From positions 1 through 18,146 of the forward strand of contig CAJUBX010000046.1 of the NCBI GenBank assembly GCA_910585165.1: a stretch of DNA of 18,146 nt. Reading direction: 5' to 3'. This document shows, piece after piece, positions 6,309 to 15,110 of this stretch (positions are counted from its first letter, which is position 1; each line of letters begins with the position of its first letter). The stretch comes from an uncultured Oscillibacter sp. (GTDB lineage: Bacteria; Bacillota; Clostridia; Oscillospirales; Oscillospiraceae). A program made the translations under genes and the position numbers. The notes below the pieces were generated by a model. It had not been told where the DNA came from. It saw nothing but the letters and a program-made list of their open reading frames with translations, and ran no database searches.

Positions 6309-7325
6309 TTACACACTTTGCTCCGTCCCAGCCGCTTCCAGCATATGATCAATTAAAATTCCATATCCTTTGGTGGGATCGTTCAGCAGCACATGGGTCA
6401 CAGCGCCCACAATTTTTCCGTTTTGAAGAATTGGGCTGCCGCTCATCCCCTGTACAATTCCTCCGGTTATCTCCAGCAGCGCCGGGTCCTTGACGGAAAG
6501 GACCAGGTCCCGCCCGTCCGCCGAGGACGACGACACTTTCAAAATCTCAATTTCATACTCCCGCACCTCGTCTCCCCGGACGTTTGCCAAAATCCTGGCC
6601 GGGCCCGGCAAGGCCGTTCCGGTGGGAACCGCCTCACCCGCCTGAGGCGCCTGGTTCAGCTTTCCGAAAATACCGCTTTCGGTGTTGGCGTACAGCGGCC
6701 CCAAATCGCCGCTCAAATCAAAATCTCCCCTCAGCTCCCCGGCGCAGCCCGTCTCGCCCCGCTTCACCGCCTTCACGGTGGAGGGCAGAACGGAACCGTT
6801 GGAGAAGGGCATCAGAAGCGCCGTGTCCGTGTCGGTAACGCCGTGGCCCAGGGCTCCGAAAGCTCCGGTGGCCGGGTCGTACCAGGTCATGGTGCCGATG
6901 CCCGCCATGCTGTCCCGGACCCAGGCCCCGATGCAGTAAACGCCCTCGCCGTTTTGAGAGGGCTCCACCGACAGCGTCACACGGTTTCCCGCCCGGTCAA
7001 TCTGCAAGTCGGACACGCCGCCGCCGTTTTTTTGCAGAAGGGACTGGAACTGCTCCGTAGAGGTCACCGCGTCGCCGCCGCATTTGACGATAACGTCCCC
7101 GGTGCGCAGGCCGCACTCCCTGGCGGGCGTACCGCCGTCGGTGAGCTTCACCACCACCACGCCCCGGGAAAACAGCTTAATGCCCACCGTATGGCCCACG
7201 GGGACCAGCATCCGGGGCTCCGCCGCCTTTGCCGTCAAGCTCCCCCCGGCGCACAGCAAAAACGCAAGCGCCAGCGCCGCCCCGGCGCCCAGCGCCCGCT
7301 TCGCCAATCGTGAAGGTCCATACAA
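6309..7325 (-). CDS. spoIVB: SpoIVB-like sporulation serine peptidase (S55)
   Basis: A 338-residue protein. Residues about 10-35 form a signal or anchor segment. A PDZ domain spans about 45-125 (GVVVVKLTDGGTPARECGLRTGD), then the S55 peptidase domain. The catalytic triad is visible by comparison with B. subtilis SpoIVB: His161 in GALGHGVTD, Asp280 in SVKDPALLE and Ser295 in GMSGSP. In Bacillus this protease acts in the intermembrane space of the forespore and triggers pro-sigma-K processing. The protein is shorter than the roughly 425-residue Bacillus form. The start appears to be TTG at 7323-7325, preceded by GGGGTGG; no in-frame ATG precedes the signal segment. It lies 260 bp after ftsZ, beyond the ftsZ terminator. 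Confidence 0.9.
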   Translation of the reverse strand: MYGPSRLAKRALGAGAALALAFLLCAGGSLTAKAAEPRMLVPVGHTVGIKLFSRGVVVVKLTDGGTPARECGLRTGDVIVKCGGDAVTSTEQFQSLLQKNGGGVSDLQIDRAGNRVTLSVEPSQNGEGVYCIGAWVRDSMAGIGTMTWYDPATGAFGALGHGVTDTDTALLMPFSNGSVLPSTVKAVKRGETGCAGELRGDFDLSGDLGPLYANTESGIFGKLNQAPQAGEAVPTGTALPGPARILANVRGDEVREYEIEILKVSSSSADGRDLVLSVKDPALLEITGGIVQGMSGSPILQNGKIVGAVTHVLLNDPTKGYGILIDHMLEAAGTEQSV

Positions 7326-7366
7326 TCAAACCACCCCTTTCCTTTTCCTTGCCGGAGGAGCGCCTC

Positions 7367-7393
7367 GGAAAAAAATCCGGGCCGGTTTTTTCC
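7367..7393 (-). promoter_or_regulatory. Hairpin with a U-run in the spoIVB leader
   Basis: On the minus strand GGAAAAAACCG and CGGATTTTTTTCC pair around a GCC loop, with a small bulge. It lies about 42 nt before the spoIVB TTG. The run of seven T gives it the look of a bidirectional terminator or attenuator. It could stop read-through from ftsZ or regulate spoIVB; no clear spoIVB promoter was found. Confidence 0.35.
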
Positions 7394-7528
7394 AAAGCGC
7401 CCATGAGCCGCCGCAAACCGTCCGCGCTCCGGCCCGCTTATCATTTGCGGAAAACGCCGGTTCCGCACATGCAAAAAGCGGCAGCGCGCCCATGGCGGCG
7501 CTTCCCTGTTCCACCGTCCCAAGGCGCG

Positions 7529-7561
7529 AAAAAGGCCCCGGAGGCAAACGCCCCCAGAGCC
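7529..7561 (-). terminator. Intrinsic terminator of ftsZ
   Basis: On the minus strand a 12-bp stem with three G-U pairs (7550-7561 with 7534-7545), closed by a GTTT loop, is followed directly by TTTTT (7529-7533). It lies 24 bp after the ftsZ stop codon and marks the end of the dcw transcript. Confidence 0.8.
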
Positions 7562-7585
7562 TTCCAGGTTTTTCCTGAAAATGTG

Positions 7586-8704
<1,119 letters not shown>

Positions 8705-8801
8705 AGTGCTGCCTCCTGCTATCATTTGTGCGGCCGCCCGGGCCGGGCTCCGCGATTCACCGCCGCCCAGCTTGAGACGGGGAAACTCCATCTATTTTTC
8801 T

Positions 8802-8830
8802 ATTGTAAGCCACTTTTTCCCTCCGGTCAA
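8802..8830 (-). promoter_or_regulatory. Sigma-A promoter of ftsZ
   Basis: On the minus strand TTGACC (8825-8830) is followed after 17 bp by TACAAT (8802-8807). Transcription would begin near 8795, giving a GC-rich leader of about 90 nt before the ATG. This lets ftsZ be expressed apart from the long upstream operon. Confidence 0.75.
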
Positions 8831-8886
8831 GTGCCTGTTTTACATTCGACGCAAATTCTCAAAAAAACCTGTTCCAACCTTCCGCT

Positions 8887-9660
8887 TTAACGTTCGCCCG
8901 GTATCAAAAACACCCGGCCGCTCTCCAGCCGCAGGTCGATGGTGCCGGTCATGTTGCTTTGAATTTTCTCGTCCTCCAGCGTGGCCGTCAGCTTCTTCAG
9001 CTCCCACTCGTAGTCCGCCCCATAAGCCATCCGCACCGTGAAGCGGCCAATGTAATCCATTTTCAAGTCGCCCAGATCGTCCAGCCGGATACCGTCCACG
9101 TTCTCCGTCAGTCCCGCCGCCTCCAGGGCCTTCAGAAGATTCAGAAGGCTTGTCTGCTGGGAGGCGTACTCCGTGGCCAGAGCCAGGGAGGTTCCCACCG
9201 AGGGGGCCAGAAGCTGGCAGCCGGAGATGAGGCCGTACTGCCCCGCCGCCTCCTCCGGGAGCTGCTCCACAATCTTGCCGCTGCCGCTGACAAGCCAGGC
9301 ACTTCCGTCCTGAACCAGGGCGAAGGGCCGCCCGCTCTCCCGGACCTCTATGAGCAGGGTGTCCGGCAGCTTCCGGTTGATGCGGATATCCTCGATATAG
9401 GGAAGCTTCCTGGTAATGGCCCGGACAATGTCATACTTGTTTAAAAGGTACATGTTGGACCCCGGCTCTACGCCGGAGGCCGCCTGTATTTCCTCCGCCG
9501 TGTAGCGCTTTTGTCCGGTGACGACAATGTCCCTCACCCGGAAAAACAGCGTCATGGCGGCAATGATCGCCCCGCAGATCAGCAGAACGGACAGCAGCTT
9601 ATAGAGGAAGCCGAAACTTCCCCGTCCTCTGCGCCGCTTTTTGTGTTTCCGTCCTGCCAT
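8887..9660 (-). CDS. divIB: Cell division protein DivIB/FtsQ
   Basis: A 257-residue bitopic protein. A basic cytosolic start (GRKHKKRRRGRG) is followed by one membrane segment (about 17-41) and then a POTRA domain (about 42-112: FRVRDIVVTGQKRYTAEEI through NRKLPDTLLIEVRE). An extracellular beta domain completes it. In the divisome it links DivIC/FtsL and the SEDS-PBP synthase. The ATG at 9658-9660 has GGAG upstream. It lies between murA and ftsZ, as in many Clostridia. The stop is followed by a run of seven T but no clear hairpin. Confidence 0.92.
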   Translation of the reverse strand: MAGRKHKKRRRGRGSFGFLYKLLSVLLICGAIIAAMTLFFRVRDIVVTGQKRYTAEEIQAASGVEPGSNMYLLNKYDIVRAITRKLPYIEDIRINRKLPDTLLIEVRESGRPFALVQDGSAWLVSGSGKIVEQLPEEAAGQYGLISGCQLLAPSVGTSLALATEYASQQTSLLNLLKALEAAGLTENVDGIRLDDLGDLKMDYIGRFTVRMAYGADYEWELKKLTATLEDEKIQSNMTGTIDLRLESGRVFLIPGER

Positions 9661-9696
9661 GGCCCCGCTCCAATTCCATCATCTATTATCATCTGT

Positions 9697-9730
9697 CCGC
9701 AGGGGGCCCCGTGCATGCGGCCCCCTGCGG
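9697..9730. repeat. GC-rich perfect palindrome between murA and divIB
   Basis: A perfect 12-bp stem, CCGCAGGGGGCC/GGCCCCCTGCGG, with a 10-nt loop ends 9 bp from element E4. In the direction of transcription no T-run follows, so it is not an obvious terminator for murA; on the plus strand CTCTTTT follows. It may stabilise or process the murA-divIB mRNA. Confidence 0.5.
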
Positions 9731-9739
9731 CCTCTTTTA

Positions 9740-9901
9740 AGGAAGCGCTGATTAAATCAACATGTGCAGATTTGCGCCGGAAATTTTCATCCGGCAAGGA
9801 AGAAAGCCGCAGGAATCCTGACGGATTTCAAGGTTTTCTGACGCAGGCCAGGGGAAATTTATGTCGTAAAGATGTGCGTGGGGATTTATTCAGTGGTTCC
9901 T
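9740..9901. mobile_element. Fold-back MITE-like element E4 (end type C, core alpha)
   Basis: A 162-bp non-coding element. Its ends AGGAAGCGCTGATTAAATC and AGGAACCACTGAATAAATC (the right end read as its complement) agree at 16 of the first 20 positions. TA is present on both sides (9738-9739 and 9902-9903), consistent with a 2-bp target duplication. The interior CGCAGGAATCCT...ATTTCAAGGTTTT...ACGCAGG (9808-9847) closely matches the core of E1 although the ends differ, and GCAGATTTGCGCCG resembles E3. The right end runs into the murA stop codon. Confidence 0.75.
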
Positions 9902-11160
9902 TAATGCTCCCGCCAAAAGGCCTCCGCTCCCAGGGCCCGGAGGTCCCGGGCAATATCCTCGTAGCCCCGGGCGATGTGGCTGGTCTCGGAGATTTCCGTC
10001 TCCCCCTCCGCCGCCAGGGCCGCCACGCACAGCGCCGCCCCGCCCCGGAGGTCCGTACAGCGCACCGTCGCGCCGTGGAGGCGTTCCACCCCCGTCACCA
10101 CCGCCGTCCGGCCGGAAACCTGGATTTTTGCCCCCATGCGGCCGAGCTCGCCCACATGGCGGTAACGGTTTTCAAACATGTTCTCCTCAAATACCGCCGC
10201 TCCCCGGCATTTCAGCAGCGCCGCCATCAAAATGGCCTGGGCGTCGGTGGGAAAGCCGGGGTAGGGGGCTGTCCGCACCGGGCGCACCACCGCCGGGCGC
10301 TCCCGGCTGGTGCAGGCGATGCCTTCCTCCCCTGCGCGAATAGAGCAGCCCGCCTCCCGCAGCACGGCGGTGACGGTGGACAGATGCTCCTCCCGGGCCC
10401 GGCGGAGAAAGACCTCTCCCCCGGCGGAGGCCGCCGCACAGAGATAGGTGGCCGCTACGATCCGGTCCGGCATAATGGTGTAAGTACAGCCGTGGAGGGG
10501 CCTTCCTCCTTCCACGGACACCGTAGAGGTCCCCGCTCCGGTTACGTTCGCCCCGCAGGCGGTGAGGAAGTCCTGGAGGTCCACGATCTCCGGTTCCTGG
10601 GCCGCGCCTGCAATGGTGGTGACGCCGGAGGCGCCGCAGGCCGCCAGCATCAGATTTTCCGTAGCTCCCACGGAGGGGAGGCTCAGCACAATCTTCCGCC
10701 CCTGGAGTCGGGGGGCTTTGCAATGCAGAACGCCTCCCGCGTCGTCAATCTCCGCCCCCAACGCCCGGAGGCCGGAGAGATGGAGGTCGATGGGCCGGGG
10801 CCCCAGCTCGCAGCCGCCGGGATAGCTCAGCTCCGCCTGGCCGCACCGGGCCAGAATGGCCCCCAGGAAGATGGCGGAGGACCGCATCTCCCGCATCAGC
10901 GCCTCGGAAACGGCGCAGCCGCTGAGGCTCCGGGCATCCACCGCCAGGGTGTCCTCCCCCTCCCAGCGGGCCGTGCAGCCCAGGCCCTTTAAAATACGGA
11001 CCGAGGCGTCCACGTCCCGCAGGCGGGGGCAGCCCCGCAGCTCTACCTGGCCCGCCGTCAGCAGCGTGGCCGCCAGGATGGGCAGCACGCTGTTTTTCGC
11101 CCCCTGAATTCCGGCCTCGCCCTCCAGGCGGCTTCCGCCTTTTACAATCAACTGGCTCAT
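9901..11160 (-). CDS. murA: UDP-N-acetylglucosamine 1-carboxyvinyltransferase
   Basis: A 419-residue enzyme that transfers enolpyruvate from PEP to UDP-GlcNAc, the first committed step of peptidoglycan synthesis. Visible residues are K22-N23 in GAKNSVLP, the PEP-reactive Cys117 in PGGCELGPRPIDLH (the fosfomycin target) and Asp306 in YPGFPTDAQA. The ATG at 11158-11160 follows GGAGG. It is placed between murG and divIB, as in other Clostridia and bacilli. The TAA stop (9901-9903) is formed at the edge of element E4, so the insertion may have altered or supplied the last codon. Confidence 0.97.
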   Translation of the reverse strand: MSQLIVKGGSRLEGEAGIQGAKNSVLPILAATLLTAGQVELRGCPRLRDVDASVRILKGLGCTARWEGEDTLAVDARSLSGCAVSEALMREMRSSAIFLGAILARCGQAELSYPGGCELGPRPIDLHLSGLRALGAEIDDAGGVLHCKAPRLQGRKIVLSLPSVGATENLMLAACGASGVTTIAGAAQEPEIVDLQDFLTACGANVTGAGTSTVSVEGGRPLHGCTYTIMPDRIVAATYLCAAASAGGEVFLRRAREEHLSTVTAVLREAGCSIRAGEEGIACTSRERPAVVRPVRTAPYPGFPTDAQAILMAALLKCRGAAVFEENMFENRYRHVGELGRMGAKIQVSGRTAVVTGVERLHGATVRCTDLRGGAALCVAALAAEGETEISETSHIARGYEDIARDLRALGAEAFWREH

Positions 11161-11222
11161 GTCCGTCCCTCCGCTCCAAGAATGGTATCACGCTCCATCC
11201 TATGGGCGGGAAAGAAAGGTTG

Positions 11223-12359
11223 TTACTTTTGAATCTCCAGCACCGTCCGGTAGATGCGCTCCGCCGCGTCCCGGATGCCCAGGCGGGCCATGGCCTCCTC
11301 CATTCCCCGAAGACGGGCTTCATCGTGAAGAATGCCGCAGGCCGCCTGGAACAGAGCCTGGCCGGAGCACTCCGGCTCCGTCAGCACCGCCGCGCCCCCG
11401 GCCTCCTCCAGGGCCCGGGCGTTCTTCTCCTGGTGGTTGTTGGTGACGTAGGGGGAGGGAACCATCAGCGCCGGGGTCCCCAGGGCCGTCAGCTCGCTGA
11501 TGGTGGAGGCCCCGGCCCGGCAGATGACCAAATCCGCCGCCCGCATTACGGGGGCCATGTCATAAATGTACTCCCGCAGCTGCAAGGCCGGGCAGGCTCC
11601 CAGGTCCACCCCCTTTTCCCGCAGCTGCTCCAGCACTATGGGGCAGCCCTGCTTCCCCGCTCCGTGGATGTGGTGGAAGGGCTGCTTTCCCGCCTCCAGG
11701 GCCAGAAAATCCGCCATCCGGCGGTTCATGCCCGAGGCTCCCAGAGAGCCCCAGAAGGAGACGATCAGGGGCCGCCCGTCGTCCACGCCCAGGGCCTTCT
11801 TCGCCTCCGCCTTGGTCATGGAAAAGAAATCGCTCCGCACCGGCGTGCCGGTGACCACCACCTTTCCGGGACGGCGGTAATGCTTCCGGCAGGACTCGAA
11901 GCCCACCATAATCCGGTCCGCGTAGGTCTCCAGCATCTGGGTTGTCAGGCCGGGGACGGCGTTGGACTCATGGACGGCGGTGGGAATCCCCATTTTTGCG
12001 GCGGCCTTTACCAGCGGATAGCTGGCATAGCCCCCGGTGCCCACCACCGCGTCGGGCTGGAAGGAACGGAGGATGGCCTTCGCCTCGCCGGGGGCCCGGA
12101 TGAGGTTTCCCAAGGAGATAAGGTTGTGCTTGATCTCCGCAGGGCTGAAGGAACGGTGGAAGCTGGAGATATGGACGGTCTTGAACGCATATCCCGCCTT
12201 GGGCACCAAATCCTTCTCCAGGCCCCGCTCCGCGCCCACAAACAAAATCTGCGCCCGGGGCTCTTTCTCCAATGTCAGCTGCGCCAGGGCAATGGCGGGG
12301 TTCACGTGCCCCGCCGTTCCCCCGCAGGTAAAAATCACGCGCCGCAATGGCTTTGGCAT
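11223..12359 (-). CDS. murG: Lipid II synthase MurG (GT28)
   Basis: A 378-residue peripheral membrane glycosyltransferase that adds GlcNAc to lipid I. It shows the N-terminal GGTAGHVNPA (13-22), VVGTGGYASYP (105-115), HESNAVPG (130-137) and the donor-binding RAGASTISELTALGTPALMV (281-300) followed by NNHQEKNA. The inter-domain loop is FWGSLGA (202-208), where most family members have GGS. The ATG at 12357-12359 follows GGAGG at 8 nt. It is separated from ftsW by element E2 and a structured palindrome. Confidence 0.96.
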   Translation of the reverse strand: MPKPLRRVIFTCGGTAGHVNPAIALAQLTLEKEPRAQILFVGAERGLEKDLVPKAGYAFKTVHISSFHRSFSPAEIKHNLISLGNLIRAPGEAKAILRSFQPDAVVGTGGYASYPLVKAAAKMGIPTAVHESNAVPGLTTQMLETYADRIMVGFESCRKHYRRPGKVVVTGTPVRSDFFSMTKAEAKKALGVDDGRPLIVSFWGSLGASGMNRRMADFLALEAGKQPFHHIHGAGKQGCPIVLEQLREKGVDLGACPALQLREYIYDMAPVMRAADLVICRAGASTISELTALGTPALMVPSPYVTNNHQEKNARALEEAGGAAVLTEPECSGQALFQAACGILHDEARLRGMEEAMARLGIRDAAERIYRTVLEIQK

Positions 12360-12383
12360 TTAAAACGCCTCCCTTTTCATCCG

Positions 12384-12456
12384 TTTCGCCGCGGCACCCT
12401 CCAAAGGGGGCTGCCCTTGCCCCTTCGGGGCAATTACCCTTCTGGGCGCGGCGAAA
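12384..12456. repeat. Cloverleaf-like palindromic unit upstream of murG
   Basis: Outer arms TTTCGCCGCG (12384-12393) and CGCGGCGAAA (12447-12456) are perfect complements. Between them lie three smaller hairpins: CCTCC-AAA-GGGGG, TTGCCCC-TTCG-GGGCAA and CCC-TTCT-GGG. The segment can therefore fold as a four-way junction in DNA or in the murG leader RNA. A further stem, ATACCCC/GGGGTAT (12457-12463 and 12482-12488), follows directly. I do not match it to a known riboswitch; it is probably a dispersed palindromic repeat. Confidence 0.55.
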
Positions 12457-12499
12457 ATACCCCGGCCGCCCTTACCCGCAAGGGGTATGCGGCATTTTA

Positions 12500-12658
12500 G
12501 AACCCGTATTCATAACCGGAGGATGCTGGCTGAACGAGGGATTTTGGCCTCAATCGAGGCAAATTTTTCGGCGGGCTGACGCCCGGCGGAAAAATTTAAC
12601 GAAGAGTGAAATCAAAAGACCCGCTCAGACAGCGTTCAGCGGTTGTGAATATAGGTTC
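12500..12658. mobile_element. Fold-back MITE-like element E2 (end type A, core beta)
   Basis: A 159-bp non-coding element flanked by TTA on both sides (12497-12499 and 12659-12661). The ends GAACCCGTATTCATAACCG and GAACCTATATTCACAACCG (right end as complement) are near-identical to each other and to E1. The halves align over about 78 bp around a TGAC loop, with inner arms AAATTTTTC.GC.GGGC. The same orientation as E1 is retained (GAGGGATTTTG near the left, CAAAAGACCCG near the right). The centre GGCGGGCTGACGCCCGGC (12570-12587) is shared exactly with E3. It lies 11 bp after the ftsW stop codon, so it would be transcribed between ftsW and murG. Confidence 0.8.
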
Positions 12659-12671
12659 TTAGTTTATTAGT

Positions 12672-14048
12672 TTATCCCGCCTTTGTGGGCTTCATCTGAC
12701 GCGACACCGACAGCACGACCCCCATCTCCGCCAATTGGATGGAGAGGGCCGTACCCCCGTAGCTGAAAAAGGGCAGGGAGATACCGGTAGTGGGCAGCAG
12801 GCCCGTCACCACGCCGATGTTCAAAAACGTCTGCATGGCAATCAGCGTGATAACCCCGATCACCAGAAGGCTGCCGAAGCGGTCCCGGGCGTGGAGCGCA
12901 ATCCAGTAGCCTCGGAGAATCAGCGCCGCAAAGAGGAGCATGATGATGGTGGCCCCGATAAGGCCCAGCTCCTCACAGATGATGGCAAAGATGAAATCGT
13001 TGTGCTCCTCGGGAAGGAACAAAAACTTCTGACGGCTCTTTCCAAGGCCCACGCCCAAAAGGCCGCCGGAGCCGATGGTAATGAGGCTCTGGGAGAGCTG
13101 ATAGCCCTTATCCTTCATGTCTGCCCAGGGGTTCAGCCAGTACTGGATGCGGGAGGTGTTGTATCCCACCACAAACAGGGCGAAATACAGCATCCCCGCC
13201 GCCGCGCCCAGGGCTCCCAGGACCCAGGCCCAGTTGATGCCGCCCACCAGCATCAGCGCCGCGCCCACGCCCAGGATCAAAATCGCGCCGGAGAGGTGGG
13301 GCTCGATGGCCACCAGGCCCGCCGTGACGACCAGCAGGGCGGCGTAGGGCAAAACGCCGTAGCGGAAGGAGCGCATAAGGTCCTTTTTCTTCGAGATACT
13401 GTCGGAAAAGTAGATGACGATGGCCATCTTGGCAATCTCCGAGGGCTGGAAATTGAACAGCTCACCTACGCCGATCCAGCGGGTGGCGCCCTTAACCGTC
13501 ACGGCCACCGGGTTTCCGGGAATCGCCACGAACACCAGGAGGAAAATGGACACGTACAGCAGCGACTTTGCCAGCCCCCGAAAGCGGCGGTAGTTGATTT
13601 TGCCGATGAACAGCATGCCGGCCACGCCCATGACGGCGAAAACACCCTGGCGGACAAACCAGTAGGTGGGGTCGTTGTTCTTGGTATTGTAATACGCGGA
13701 AGGAAAGCTGGCGGACAGCAGCATCACCAGGCCGATGGACATCAGCAGCAGCACCAGAAGACAAAACGGCAGATCGATGGGCCCCCGTGCAAGCTCCTTG
13801 CCCTCCTCCTCCAGCGCCAGCTGGCGGAGATGGAACTCCTGGCGGCGCTGGGCCTCCTCCCGGCTCAGGGGGCGGCGGCGCTTCGCCGGACGGCGCTCCG
13901 GCACGGGGAAGGGAATGACGACGCTCTGCCGGACCGGGGCGGGCCGCTGGGCCTGAACCGGCCTGCGCCGCTGCTGGGCGGGCCTTCTCTGGGGCTCCGG
14001 ACGCCGCTGGGGTTCCCGCCGGGCCGCCGAACTGCCGCGTGCTGCCAT
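12672..14048 (-). CDS. ftsW: SEDS glycosyltransferase FtsW/SpoVE
   Basis: A 458-residue polytopic membrane enzyme that polymerises lipid II into glycan strands with its partner PBP. SEDS marks are GATRWIGVG (187-195), FQPSE (200-204), the catalytic Asp351 in EEHNDFIFAIICEELG, and LPTTGISLPFFSYGG (418-432). The first 90 or so residues form an unusual cytosolic extension rich in Arg, Pro and Gln, with repeated QRRP, before the first membrane segment near 91. The ATG at 14046-14048 follows GGAGGAGG. It lies 30 bp after mraY. Division (FtsW) and sporulation (SpoVE) paralogues cannot be separated from sequence alone here. Confidence 0.92.
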   Translation of the reverse strand: MAARGSSAARREPQRRPEPQRRPAQQRRRPVQAQRPAPVRQSVVIPFPVPERRPAKRRRPLSREEAQRRQEFHLRQLALEEEGKELARGPIDLPFCLLVLLLMSIGLVMLLSASFPSAYYNTKNNDPTYWFVRQGVFAVMGVAGMLFIGKINYRRFRGLAKSLLYVSIFLLVFVAIPGNPVAVTVKGATRWIGVGELFNFQPSEIAKMAIVIYFSDSISKKKDLMRSFRYGVLPYAALLVVTAGLVAIEPHLSGAILILGVGAALMLVGGINWAWVLGALGAAAGMLYFALFVVGYNTSRIQYWLNPWADMKDKGYQLSQSLITIGSGGLLGVGLGKSRQKFLFLPEEHNDFIFAIICEELGLIGATIIMLLFAALILRGYWIALHARDRFGSLLVIGVITLIAMQTFLNIGVVTGLLPTTGISLPFFSYGGTALSIQLAEMGVVLSVSRQMKPTKAG

Positions 14049-14078
14049 ACGCTTCCTCCTCCGCTTAAAATTTCAGTC

Positions 14079-15065
14079 TCAATATCTTCCCTGGATGCCG
14101 AACCAGGCCAGGATGCAGAACAGGGCGGTCACGCCGGAGAACACCGTCACCAGCTTCGCCTCGCTCCACCCGCACAACTCCAGGTGGTGGTGCAGGGGGG
14201 CCATTTTGAAAAAGCGCTTGCCGTGGGTAAGCTTGAAATAAGTCACTTGGATAATGTCGGACAGGGTCTCCAAAATGTAGATAATGCCCACGAAAATCAA
14301 AATCAGGGGCATATCCATGGCAAAGGCCAGGGCCGCCACCGCACCGCCCATAAAGAGGCTGCCGGTGTCCCCCATGAAGACCTTGGCCGGGTGGTGGTTG
14401 TAGCAGAAGAAGGCTGCCAACCCCCCCGCCAGGGCGGCGGGGAACAGCGCCAGGGGCAGCAGCTCCCACTTGACCGCAGCGGCGGTGAAGAATGCCATTA
14501 CCACAAAGGTCACGCTGGAGGACTGGCCGTCGATGCCGTCGGTGAGGTTGACCGCGTTGACGCAGCCCACGATCACGAAGGCGGCGAACACCAGATAGAA
14601 AATCCAATTGACCTCCAGGGTCATATTGACAAAGGGGATATACAGCGCGTTGGTCAGCAGGCCCTCATAGCGCATCAGGCTGAGAAACACCACGGCGGCG
14701 GCCAGCTGGAGAATGAATTTCTGCCGGGCCGTCAGCCCCTCGTTCTGGTGCTGGCGGACCTTGCGGTAGTCGTCCACAAAGCCGATGAGGCCGAAGATCA
14801 GGGCGAACAGATAGACGTACAGGTGGGCGAATTCCCCCCGCAGCATGCTCTCCCAGCCCATGATAAAGGCCGTCACGCCGGAGCCGATGATGAACATGAT
14901 GCCGCCCATGGTGGGCGTGCCCGCCTTTCCGGCGTGCCACGCAGGGCCCTCTTTTCGAATCTCCTGCCCCGCCTTCAGCTTCCGCAGCTCCGCGATGACG
15001 AATTTTCCCAGGACCAGGGTCAGCAGAAAGCCCGCCCCCATGGCCAGCAATACCATAACAATCAT
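14079..15065 (-). CDS. mraY: Phospho-N-acetylmuramoyl-pentapeptide-transferase
   Basis: A 328-residue integral membrane enzyme with about ten membrane segments. It moves phospho-MurNAc-pentapeptide onto undecaprenyl phosphate to make lipid I. Visible motifs are GTPTMGGIMF (49-58), the Asp pair in FVDDYRK (96-102), NLTDGIDG (173-180), MGDTGSL (231-237) and the HHH motif in APLHHHLE (289-296). The ATG at 15063-15065 is preceded by GGGGGAGAGG; an upstream GTG directly after the murE stop lacks a ribosome site. It follows murE directly, in the place where murF usually lies. Confidence 0.96.
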   Translation of the reverse strand: MIVMVLLAMGAGFLLTLVLGKFVIAELRKLKAGQEIRKEGPAWHAGKAGTPTMGGIMFIIGSGVTAFIMGWESMLRGEFAHLYVYLFALIFGLIGFVDDYRKVRQHQNEGLTARQKFILQLAAAVVFLSLMRYEGLLTNALYIPFVNMTLEVNWIFYLVFAAFVIVGCVNAVNLTDGIDGQSSSVTFVVMAFFTAAAVKWELLPLALFPAALAGGLAAFFCYNHHPAKVFMGDTGSLFMGGAVAALAFAMDMPLILIFVGIIYILETLSDIIQVTYFKLTHGKRFFKMAPLHHHLELCGWSEAKLVTVFSGVTALFCILAWFGIQGRY

Positions 15066-15110
15066 AATTTTTCCTCTCCCCCGCCCGTTTTCCCCGGGCG
15101 GCTCTTTCAC

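Noticed and set aside
8705..8791. N-terminal extension of FtsZ starting at the ATG near 8791
   Set aside because: That ATG lies about 4 bp after the predicted transcription start and has no ribosome site, while the ATG at 8704 has GGAGG at 7 nt and fits the family.
8840..8886. Run of seven T after divIB as a terminator
   Set aside because: No stable hairpin precedes the T-run, so it is not supported as an intrinsic terminator.
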